From Alphaproteobacteria bacterium (GTDB lineage: Bacteria > Pseudomonadota > Alphaproteobacteria > Rhizobiales > Aestuariivirgaceae): DNA of 15,050 nt. Made by a program: the position numbers and the translations under genes. Each line of letters begins with the position of its first letter. The first letter of the stretch is position 1. Positions 6,349 to 12,349 of this stretch are shown here, one piece after another. The DNA is taken from contig JAHEJE010000028.1 of the NCBI GenBank assembly GCA_024639035.1, positions 1 through 15,050 on the forward strand. Direction: 5' to 3'. The notes beneath the pieces were generated by a model that did no database searches, had not been told where the DNA came from, and saw nothing but the letters and a program-made list of their open reading frames with translations.

Positions 6349-6690
6349 ATGAGCAAAAGAGACGACTTGATTGCCAAATATGCCGATGACCTGAAGAGCA
6401 AGTGCGGCATGACGCCGGACATGGACCTGTTGACCAAGGTTACCATTGGCTGCGGCCCTTCGATCTACAATGCCGACGCATCGACCGTTTCCAGCTCGGA
6501 CCAAGCCGAACTTGACACCGTGAAGAACAACTTCCTGATCAAGAAGCTTGGCTTGAGCGATGGACCGGCGCTGGATAGTGCGATCGGCTCGGTGATGGAC
6601 ACCTATGGCCGCTCGAACCGCAACAAGTATCGTGCCGTGGTCTATTACATGCTGACCAAGCATTTCAGCAAGGAATCGACCTACGGCTGA
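6349..6690 (+). CDS. DUF2853 family small protein
   Basis: A 113-residue soluble protein starting MSKRDDLIAKYADDLKSKCG, with GGAG 9 nt before the ATG. It matches what I know of DUF2853 closely: DLLTKVTIGCGPSIYNADAS, then LDTVKNNFLIKKLGL and the end SNRNKYRAVVYYMLTKHFSK. The frame could extend upstream by 21 codons, but the extra residues do not fit the family. It is lysine-rich, without a signal peptide or membrane segment, so presumably cytoplasmic. The family occurs in Bacteroidota and Proteobacteria and has no established function. It is a single-gene unit: its own upstream region, then a strong terminator, all flanked by the 17-bp inverted repeat. Confidence 0.9.
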   Translation: MSKRDDLIAKYADDLKSKCGMTPDMDLLTKVTIGCGPSIYNADASTVSSSDQAELDTVKNNFLIKKLGLSDGPALDSAIGSVMDTYGRSNRNKYRAVVYYMLTKHFSKESTYG

Positions 6691-6711
6691 TCCGAGCGTC
6701 ATCGGACCCAG

Positions 6712-6741
6712 AAGCGCTGCATTGTCGTGCAGCGCTTTTTT
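6712..6741 (+). terminator. Intrinsic terminator of the DUF2853 gene
   Basis: AAGCGCTGCA (6712-6721) pairs perfectly with TGCAGCGCTT (6728-6737) over a TTGTCG loop, and six T residues run 6736-6741. This 10-bp GC-rich stem with a T tract, 21 nt after the stop codon, is a textbook Rho-independent terminator. Confidence 0.9.
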
Positions 6742-6754
6742 GTCGGGTGATGCA
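6738..6754. repeat. Right copy of the 17-bp inverted repeat
   Basis: TTTTGTCGGGTGATGCA is the reverse complement of 6209-6225. It begins in the terminator's T tract and lies about 90 nt upstream of the patatin-like gene, in the same orientation to that gene as the left copy has to rpmI. Confidence 0.65.
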
Positions 6755-6783
6755 TGCGTGCAATGCCTTTGTGGCCGACACAG

Positions 6784-6800
6784 CTTGCAGCGGCTGCAAG
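6784..6800. promoter_or_regulatory. Perfect 7-bp palindrome upstream of the patatin-like gene
   Basis: CTTGCAG-CGG-CTGCAAG is a perfect inverted repeat 40 nt before the ATG. It overlaps a weak promoter match (TTGCAG 6785-6790, 17 nt, GATAGT 6808-6813). It could be an operator or a leader hairpin; the sequence does not decide. Confidence 0.35.
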
Positions 6801-6840
6801 TATCGGTGATAGTCGGCGCATGGGGCAAGACCGGGCACAT

Positions 6841-8013
6841 ATGAAACGCGCATCGACAGCATGGCTCAGGACAACGGCGGCGCTCCTGCTGGCGCTTTTG
6901 GTGACGGCGTGTGCCACCACCCGCGCGGTCGAGATGGCCGTGCCGGCGCAATACTCCAACCAGGCCGTCGTTCCCGATCTTGCACACATCCGCATATGGG
7001 GCGACGAGCAGCCGCCCAATCTTAGAGCCCTTGCCGCCCAACTCGCCAGCGGCGGAAACGAGCGGCACTGGAACATCCTGGCATTGTCGGGTGGCGGTCC
7101 GGATGGGGCCTATGGCGCAGGACTGCTGAACGGCTGGACACAGAGCGGCACCCGCCCGAAGTTCAAGGTGGTCACCGGCATTTCGACCGGCGCGATCATT
7201 GCCCCGTTTGCCTTCCTCGGACCGAGGTACGATGCCCAGCTCAAGGAATTCTACACCACGGTCAAGACCGACGACATTCTGCTGCCGAGTGTCGTGGCCG
7301 GACTGCTGGGAGGCGCATCGCTGGCCGACACCCGCGGTTTCGATGCCCTGATCGCCAAGCACACCAGCGAGCAGATGCTTGACGAGATCGCCGCCGAGGC
7401 CAAGAAGGGCCGTTACCTGCTGATCGGGACAACCAATCTCGATGCCCAAAGGCCGGTGATCTGGAGCATTGGCCATCTGGCCGCCAGCGGCCACCCCAGG
7501 CGCCTCGAACTGTTCCGCCAGATCATCCGCGCATCCGCCGCCATTCCCGGCGCATTTCCCCCCGTGCCGATCGGGGTCACGGCCAACGGCAAGAGATTTA
7601 CCGAGCTTCATGTCGATGGATCGGTGACCAACCAGGTCTTTGCCTATCCGCCGCAACTGACCACGGCGCAGATCGACGCATTCCTCGGTTACACACCGAG
7701 GCGCACGCTCTATATCGTGCGCAATTCCCAGGTGTCGCCGGAGTATTCGCCGACCGAGGAGGGTGTGCTGCCGATTTCCGTTCGCTCGATCGATACGCTT
7801 TTGAAGAACTACGGCATCGGCGATCTTTACCGGCTCTATGCCATCGCTCAGCGCGACCGGCTTGAGTACAACCTGACCTACATCCCCAGCACCTTCACCG
7901 AGACATCCGAGGAACTGTTCGACCCCAAGTACATGCGCAAGCTGTTCGATCTTGGATACCGCCAGGGTGTCGACGGCGTCGCCTGGCGCAAGAACCCGCC
8001 GGGCCTGGAATAG
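6841..8013 (+). CDS. Patatin-like phospholipase, predicted lipoprotein
   Basis: A 390-residue protein with the patatin fold signature: oxyanion-hole glycine run SGGGPDGAYGAG (residues 83-94), nucleophile elbow GISTG (Ser115) and the catalytic Asp in DGS (Asp259). Together these form the Ser-Asp dyad of patatin-type lipid acyl hydrolases. The N-terminus is a lipoprotein signal: positive MKRAS, a leucine-rich core and lipobox VTAC with Cys24. It is therefore probably lipid-anchored in the envelope. ATG 6841 is chosen because it gives this signal; an earlier GTG-type start at 6754 would put 29 unlikely residues in front. The ribosome site is weak. The gene stands alone, converging on infC with a shared hairpin. 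Substrate unknown. Confidence 0.88.
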   Translation: MKRASTAWLRTTAALLLALLVTACATTRAVEMAVPAQYSNQAVVPDLAHIRIWGDEQPPNLRALAAQLASGGNERHWNILALSGGGPDGAYGAGLLNGWTQSGTRPKFKVVTGISTGAIIAPFAFLGPRYDAQLKEFYTTVKTDDILLPSVVAGLLGGASLADTRGFDALIAKHTSEQMLDEIAAEAKKGRYLLIGTTNLDAQRPVIWSIGHLAASGHPRRLELFRQIIRASAAIPGAFPPVPIGVTANGKRFTELHVDGSVTNQVFAYPPQLTTAQIDAFLGYTPRRTLYIVRNSQVSPEYSPTEEGVLPISVRSIDTLLKNYGIGDLYRLYAIAQRDRLEYNLTYIPSTFTETSEELFDPKYMRKLFDLGYRQGVDGVAWRKNPPGLE

Positions 8014-8017
8014 CAGA

Positions 8018-8042
8018 AAGGGGCAGCTGGTTGCCGCCCCTT
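8018..8042. terminator. Shared hairpin between the converging patatin-like gene and infC
   Basis: AAGGGGC (8018-8024) pairs with GCCCCTT (8036-8042), with two further G-C pairs after one mismatch. It lies 5 nt after the patatin stop and 30 nt after infC. On the minus strand the stem is followed by TCTGC after the stem T residues, so the T tract is short. It probably works for both genes. Confidence 0.5.
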
Positions 8043-8071
8043 GCGCTAAAACCCCGTGCACCTGCCGGGCG

Positions 8072-8611
8072 TTATCTCGGAGCCAGCACCATCAGCATCT
8101 GGCGGCCTTCCATTTTCGGTTGCATCTCGACCTTGGCGATATCCTCGATGTCGCTCTTGACCCGCTCTAGCAGCGCCCGGCCCAATTCCGGATGGGCCAT
8201 CTCGCGGCCGCGAAAACGCAGGGTGACCTTGACCTTGTCACCATCGCCGAAAAACCTCTGCATGGCCCGCATCTTCACGTCGTAGTCGTGCGTGTCGATG
8301 TTGGGGCGCATCTTGATTTCCTTGATGTCAATGACTTTTTGCTTCTTGCGCGCCTCGTTGGCCTTTTTCTGGGCCTGGTATTTGTACTTGCCGTAGTCGA
8401 GTAACTTGCATACCGGTGGCCGTGCGGTCGGTGATACCTCAACCAGGTCAAGTCCGGCTTCCTCGGCGAGTGCCAGCGCTTCGGCTATGCTTACCTCACC
8501 TCTCTTTTCGCCCTCGCCATCGATCAACAACACTCTTGCAACATCGATCTTCTCGTTCACGCGCGGCCCGTCGTCACGGGGTTGCATGGGCGCCCTCATA
8601 GGTCTGCGAAT
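8072..8611 (-). CDS. infC: Translation initiation factor IF-3, probable AUU start
   Basis: IF-3 binds the 30S subunit, checks the start codon and keeps subunits apart. The N-domain (GPRVNEKI, then EALALAEEAGLDLVEVSPTA, PPVCKLLDYGKYKY), lysine-rich linker and C-domain (MRPNIDTHDYDVKMRAMQRF, KVKVTLRFRGREMAHPELG, end RQMLMVLAPR) are complete. The first ATG is at 8599, but no ribosome site serves it. AGGAG at 8620-8624 lies exactly 8 nt before an in-frame ATT at 8609-8611, four codons earlier. Starting there gives (M)RRPMRAP..., matching the RRP beginning of rhizobial IF-3 proteins as I recall them, and a length of 179. In E. coli an AUU start lets IF-3 repress its own translation, so the same control is likely here. 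Confidence 0.95.
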   Translation of the reverse strand: MRRPMRAPMQPRDDGPRVNEKIDVARVLLIDGEGEKRGEVSIAEALALAEEAGLDLVEVSPTARPPVCKLLDYGKYKYQAQKKANEARKKQKVIDIKEIKMRPNIDTHDYDVKMRAMQRFFGDGDKVKVTLRFRGREMAHPELGRALLERVKSDIEDIAKVEMQPKMEGRQMLMVLAPR

Positions 8612-8760
8612 GGTCAGGTCTCCTCTTCAAATCTGTTCACATCTGTGCCGTCAGCGCAAAATGCACCGATTGCTGCGGCTATACAAGCGAAACATCGCGC
8701 GATATGTGTTGCCTTTCAAGAGGGCCAAGCGCCGGCAATTCGGCATAGCGGAGCACTGAA

Positions 8761-9558
8761 ATGACCAGATCAGGCACAATTCTCTCTCCTGACAACGACG
8801 AGATCGCCTGGTTGGCCGATGGCCCTGAGGCACATGACACATCGCCGTGCGGCCTGTTCTGGCTCGGCGGCTTCATGTCCGACATGGCCGGCTCGAAGGC
8901 CGAAACGCTGGCCCAGGCCGCGCAGCAGACCGCGCGCCCCTGTCTGCGCTTCGATTATTCCGGGCATGGCGCATCGCAAGGTGAATTTCGCGACGGGACG
9001 ATCTCGCGCTGGCTTGGCGAAGCCGTGGCGGTGTTCTCCGAACTCGCTGTCGGCCCCCGGGTGATCGTCGGCTCGAGTATGGGCGGTTGGCTGGCGCTGC
9101 TGCTGGCGCGCCATTTGCTGCGCCTTGATCCCGCGGTTGCCGGGCGCATCGGCGGCATGGTGCTGATCGCGCCCGCCGCAGACATGACCCAGGACCTGAT
9201 GTGGGACAGATATGACGAAGCGGCCCGCTCGACCCTACGCAGCCAGGGTGTTTATCTCGAACCGTCCGAGTACGGCGATGAACCCTACGCCATCACCCGG
9301 GCACTGATCGAAGACGGCCGTGACCACTTGTTGCTGAACGACAGTCTCGACATTGCCTTTCCGGTGCGCATCTTGCAGGGCGAGGACGATCCCGACGTGC
9401 CCTGGCAGCACGGGCTGAAAACCTACCGCGCCCTGCGCGGCTCCGACATCACCTTCAGCCTGATCAAGCACGGCGACCATCGCCTGTCGACACCGGGCAA
9501 TCTGGCGCACCTGCGTGCGACCTGCCTGGAACTATGCGCGCAGGCTGATGCCGGTTAG
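8761..9558 (+). CDS. Alpha/beta hydrolase, ABHD10-like (serine esterase/thioesterase)
   Basis: The 265-residue single-domain hydrolase has a full catalytic triad: nucleophile elbow GSSMGGW (Ser106), acid in EDDPDVPW (Asp210 most likely) and base in HGDHRLS (His240). The oxyanion region LGGFMSDMAGSKA and the FDYSGHGASQGEF strand are characteristic of the group that includes mitochondrial ABHD10, a protein depalmitoylase and acyl-glucuronide esterase. The bacterial substrate is unknown. There is no signal peptide, so it is cytoplasmic. GGAG lies 7 nt before the ATG. It is divergent from infC across 149 bp and converges on the TPR gene, whose stop codon overlaps its own. Confidence 0.88.
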   Translation: MTRSGTILSPDNDEIAWLADGPEAHDTSPCGLFWLGGFMSDMAGSKAETLAQAAQQTARPCLRFDYSGHGASQGEFRDGTISRWLGEAVAVFSELAVGPRVIVGSSMGGWLALLLARHLLRLDPAVAGRIGGMVLIAPAADMTQDLMWDRYDEAARSTLRSQGVYLEPSEYGDEPYAITRALIEDGRDHLLLNDSLDIAFPVRILQGEDDPDVPWQHGLKTYRALRGSDITFSLIKHGDHRLSTPGNLAHLRATCLELCAQADAG

Positions 9559-10349
9559 CCGGCTGGCTTCAGTTGCTGCCAGGTGTTGTTCTGCGACATC
9601 ATCTTCTTCAGAAAAGCCAGGTTGGCTTCGACCTGCTCGGGCGGCAGGTCGCGGCTGGCGATGTCGCGGGCTTCGTCGAACCGGCCCTGCAGACCGACCG
9701 CAAGCGCCAGGTTCTGACGCACCCGCGGCTGGCGCCGGCTGTTCGGCTGCGCGTCGGCTTTCTTCAGTATCGCCTCGGCCTGCGGCAGGTTGCCTTCAAG
9801 CAGGTGAGACATGCCGATGTTGTTCATGATCGAGGCTTCGCCGGGCCTACTCTTCAGCGCCGTCTCGTAGTATTGCCGTGCTTGGACATAGCGCCCGCCC
9901 TGGTCGTGCGCCGAGCCGAGCGCCGAGTAGGTTTTCCAGTCGGCCTTGCCTGACTTGACCACATTTTGCAGCACCGGGATCGCCCGGGCCGATTGGCCGC
10001 TGCGCACCAGTTGCTTGCCGTAGTAGGCCTGCAGCCGCATGTCCTGCGGGTGATGCCCGGCGAGTTCGTCAAGCACCTGCATCTTCTGCTGGGTCTGGCC
10101 AAGTGCCTCAAGTTGACGGACATAGGCCATGCCGGCCTGCATATTGCTTCGGTCGGCCTGCCAGCGCTTGCCGGCCGCGGCGGTGTCCTTCAACGATGCC
10201 TCGCCTAACGAGGCGGTCGAAAACAGGTCGGAGTCGCGACTGGCAATCGTTGACGTCTGGCAGCCTGCCAAGGCAATCATGAGGGCCGCCCCCAGGGCAA
10301 ATCTTGCCGGCAGTCTGGTGCTCATGGTGGGTCTCGAAAACGTACGCAT
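9555..10349 (-). CDS. tadD: TPR lipoprotein, TadD-like Flp pilus assembly factor
   Basis: The 264-residue protein starts at ATG 10349 with GGAG 6 nt upstream; a later ATG at 10325 lacks such a site. A lipoprotein signal ends in lipobox LAGC (Cys30), so it is probably outer-membrane anchored. About four TPR helices pairs follow (roughly residues 85-230; for example WKTYSALGSAHDQGGRYVQA and ASIMNNIGMSHLLEGN). The C-terminal block RVRQNLALAVGLQGRFDEA and the end QNNTWQQLK match TadD of alphaproteobacterial tad (Flp pilus) loci as I know it. TadD works with the secretin in pilus assembly. No other tad gene is in the window, so this copy is either an orphan or only a TadD-like TPR protein. Confidence 0.75.
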   Translation of the reverse strand: MRTFSRPTMSTRLPARFALGAALMIALAGCQTSTIASRDSDLFSTASLGEASLKDTAAAGKRWQADRSNMQAGMAYVRQLEALGQTQQKMQVLDELAGHHPQDMRLQAYYGKQLVRSGQSARAIPVLQNVVKSGKADWKTYSALGSAHDQGGRYVQARQYYETALKSRPGEASIMNNIGMSHLLEGNLPQAEAILKKADAQPNSRRQPRVRQNLALAVGLQGRFDEARDIASRDLPPEQVEANLAFLKKMMSQNNTWQQLKPAG

Positions 10350-10439
10350 GCTGAACTCCGGAGGGCGCGAAACCGCGTTGATTCTGTTGATCGCCCGATC
10401 TTCACCGACACTGGTCAATAAACCATTAACCATGTTGCG

Positions 10440-10467
10440 TTGCGCCGGCCGCCGGACGTGCTAGATT
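10440..10467 (+). promoter_or_regulatory. Possible promoter for the leucyl aminopeptidase gene
   Basis: TTGCGC (10440-10445), 16 nt, TAGATT (10462-10467), about 38 nt upstream of the ATG. The match is moderate. The region 10350-10504 is the divergent spacer between the TPR gene and this one; no clear leftward promoter was found. Confidence 0.4.
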
Positions 10468-10504
10468 GGATTTTCAATTCCGCATCTGATCCAGGGAAGT
10501 TCAC

Positions 10505-11896
10505 ATGGTTGCCCATGACAAACTGCTTGCGCCGACATCCACCACGGCCAAGGCCATACCGATTACCATTGTCAATCAGATGCAGGCCGACAAGGTGGTC
10601 AAGAAGCTGCCCGCCGCGCAACGCGCCTGGGCTGTCGGCCAGGACTTCGACGGCAGCGCCGGCAGCTTTGTTGCGTTGCCTGCCGGCGACGGATCGGTGG
10701 AGGCGGTCCTGTGCGGTGGCGGCAAGGCGCCGGCCCAGGTCAACCCGTTCATCATCGGTGCGATCGGTCCCAGGTTGCCCAAGGGCACCTATCGCTTCGA
10801 CGAGTGTCCCTGCGATGCCGGGCTGATCGCGCTCGGGTGGTTGCTCGAAGCCTACCGTTTCGACCGTTACAAGGACGCCCGACCCTGCGCGGCGACGCTG
10901 ATGTGCCCGGCCGAGGCCGACCGCACCGACATCTTGCGCCTGGCCGATGCAGTGCGCTTTGCCCGCGATCTGATCAACACGCCGGCCGCCGACATGGGCC
11001 CGGCCGAACTTGAAAAGGCCGCCCAGGAATTGGCCCAGCGCTACAAGGCCAAGTCGCGCATCATCTCCGGCAAGCCGCTGGAGAGGCAGTTTCCGATGAT
11101 CCACGCCGTCGGCCGGGCAAGCGCCGGCGCGCCGCGCCTGATCGATTTGACCTGGGGGCCTGCCCGGGCACGAAAGGTGACCCTGGTCGGCAAGGGTGTA
11201 TGTTTTGACACCGGCGGTCTCGACATCAAGCCGTCCGCCGGCATGCTGCTGATGAAGAAGGATATGGGCGGCGCCGCCAATGTTCTCGCCCTCGCCCAGA
11301 TGATCATGTCGGCCCGCCTGAATGTCAGATTGCGGGTGCTGGTGCCGGCGGTCGAGAATGCCATTGCCGGCAACGCCTTCCGCCCTGGCGACATCCTGGC
11401 CAGCCGCAACGGCCTGACCGTCGAGGTCGGCAACACCGATGCCGAAGGCCGCCTGGTGCTGGCCGATGCGCTCGACCTGGCCGATGAGGAAAAGCCCGAC
11501 CTGTTGATCGATATGGCGACCCTGACCGGCGCGGCCCGCGTGGCGCTGGGCCCGGACATACCGCCGTTCTACACCGACAACGACGAGCTCGCCGGCCATA
11601 TCGCAGGGCATGCCAAGGCGACGAACGATCCGCTGTGGCGGCTGCCGTTCTGGACCCGCTACGAACAGATGCTCGACAGCAAGACCGCGGATATCAACAA
11701 CACCGGTTCCGGCGGTTTTGCCGGATCGGTGACGGCCGGCCTGTTCCTGCGCAAGTTCGTTACCCGGGCCAAGGACTACGTGCACCTCGACATCTATGGC
11801 TGGACCCCGGTCGCCCTGCCGGGCAAACCTTACGGTGGCGAGGCCCAGGGGATCAGGGCGCTTTATGCACTGATCCGCGATCGGTATACCGGCTAG
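10505..11896 (+). CDS. M17 family leucyl aminopeptidase
   Basis: This 463-residue cytoplasmic metallopeptidase removes N-terminal residues from peptides using two metal ions. The C-terminal catalytic domain has every E. coli PepA ligand at identical spacing: Lys230, Asp235, Asp253, Asp312 and Glu314, with catalytic Lys242 and Arg316. The signature NTDAEGRL is at 310-317 and VGKGVCFDTGG at 228-238. The N-terminal domain (to about 145) is divergent and shorter, as in the alphaproteobacterial branch of the family. GGGAAG lies 7 nt before the ATG. The TAG stop (11894-11896) falls inside a CTAG that starts an 18-bp relic of element 1. The MarR and NlpC/P60 genes follow in the same direction after 108 nt. 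Confidence 0.95.
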   Translation: MVAHDKLLAPTSTTAKAIPITIVNQMQADKVVKKLPAAQRAWAVGQDFDGSAGSFVALPAGDGSVEAVLCGGGKAPAQVNPFIIGAIGPRLPKGTYRFDECPCDAGLIALGWLLEAYRFDRYKDARPCAATLMCPAEADRTDILRLADAVRFARDLINTPAADMGPAELEKAAQELAQRYKAKSRIISGKPLERQFPMIHAVGRASAGAPRLIDLTWGPARARKVTLVGKGVCFDTGGLDIKPSAGMLLMKKDMGGAANVLALAQMIMSARLNVRLRVLVPAVENAIAGNAFRPGDILASRNGLTVEVGNTDAEGRLVLADALDLADEEKPDLLIDMATLTGAARVALGPDIPPFYTDNDELAGHIAGHAKATNDPLWRLPFWTRYEQMLDSKTADINNTGSGGFAGSVTAGLFLRKFVTRAKDYVHLDIYGWTPVALPGKPYGGEAQGIRALYALIRDRYTG

Positions 11897-11910
11897 GGTC
11901 CTGACCCTAG
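11893..11910. repeat. Solo palindrome made of the two outer ends of element 1
   Basis: CTAGGGTCCTGACCCTAG is an 8-bp palindrome around CT. Its last 15 bases equal 428-442 except for the first G-run context, and its first 8 equal 173-180. It therefore reads like element 1 reduced to its ends, flanked by the same CTAG. It overlaps the pepA-type stop codon and may form a small hairpin in that transcript, but no T tract follows directly. Confidence 0.6.
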
Positions 11911-11922
11911 ACCGCACGCCTA

Positions 11923-11951
11923 TTGTCATTTTTTGCAATTAGCTGTTAAAT
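11923..11951 (+). promoter_or_regulatory. Sigma70-like promoter of the MarR-NlpC/P60 pair
   Basis: TTGTCA (11923-11928, 5 of 6), a 17-nt T-rich spacer, TTAAAT (11946-11951, 4 of 6). The predicted start is near 11958, leaving about 47 nt to the MarR start. A short inverted repeat ACCCG...CGGGT lies around 11959-11975 just after it and might be an operator. This spacer is clearly more AT-rich than its surroundings. Confidence 0.55.
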
Positions 11952-12004
11952 GATACGGACCCGAAACGAACGGGTTTAGGTGTTGAACACAACCGGATCT
12001 GCAC

Positions 12005-12349
12005 GTGGAGCTATCGACCGCACAGGCGTTGACCCTCTGGCAGCAATCGAACCTTAAACTGGTCCGCGATGACGATCCTGATCTGTCCATGCGCCAGACC
12101 GCCATCCTGCTGACCATCTACCTCGAACCGCCGCCGCATACCGTGCGCGATCTCGCTGCCCGCCTCAATGTGTCCAAGCCGGTCATCACCCGCGCCCTCG
12201 ATTCGATGGGTCGGGCCAGTCTGGTCAAGCGCCGCCGCGACGAGGCCGACCGCCGCAATGTCCTGATCCAGCGCACCGTGGAGGGCGCCCTGCTGATCGA
12301 ACGCATGGCCGACACGATCGTCGAGGCCGCCCGGCAGCAGGCCTTGTGA
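12005..12349 (+). CDS. MarR-type winged-helix transcriptional regulator
   Basis: A compact 114-residue DNA-binding protein. The winged helix-turn-helix covers about residues 28-95: MRQTAILLTIYLEPPPHTVR, the recognition region AARLNVSKPVITRALDSM, and the wing with RRRDEADRRNVLIQRT. This is the MarR pattern. It starts at GTG 12005; a TGA at 11984-11986 closes the frame upstream and no ATG lies between, so GTG (or a rarer CTG at 11999) must be used. The ribosome site is poor. It is shorter than typical MarR proteins (about 140) because the terminal dimerisation helices are short. Its stop overlaps the next start, so it probably shares an operon with the NlpC/P60 gene and may control it. Confidence 0.85.
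   Translation: MELSTAQALTLWQQSNLKLVRDDDPDLSMRQTAILLTIYLEPPPHTVRDLAARLNVSKPVITRALDSMGRASLVKRRRDEADRRNVLIQRTVEGALLIERMADTIVEAARQQAL

Noticed and set aside
6277..8061. Long minus-strand open frame (594 codons) opposite the DUF2853 and patatin-like genes
   Set aside because: It crosses two real genes, the terminator and the intergenic region, and its translation matches no family. It is a GC-content artefact.
10415..11938. Long minus-strand open frame (507 codons) opposite the leucyl aminopeptidase gene
   Set aside because: The plus strand encodes a complete M17 enzyme with all metal ligands; the antisense product has no motifs.
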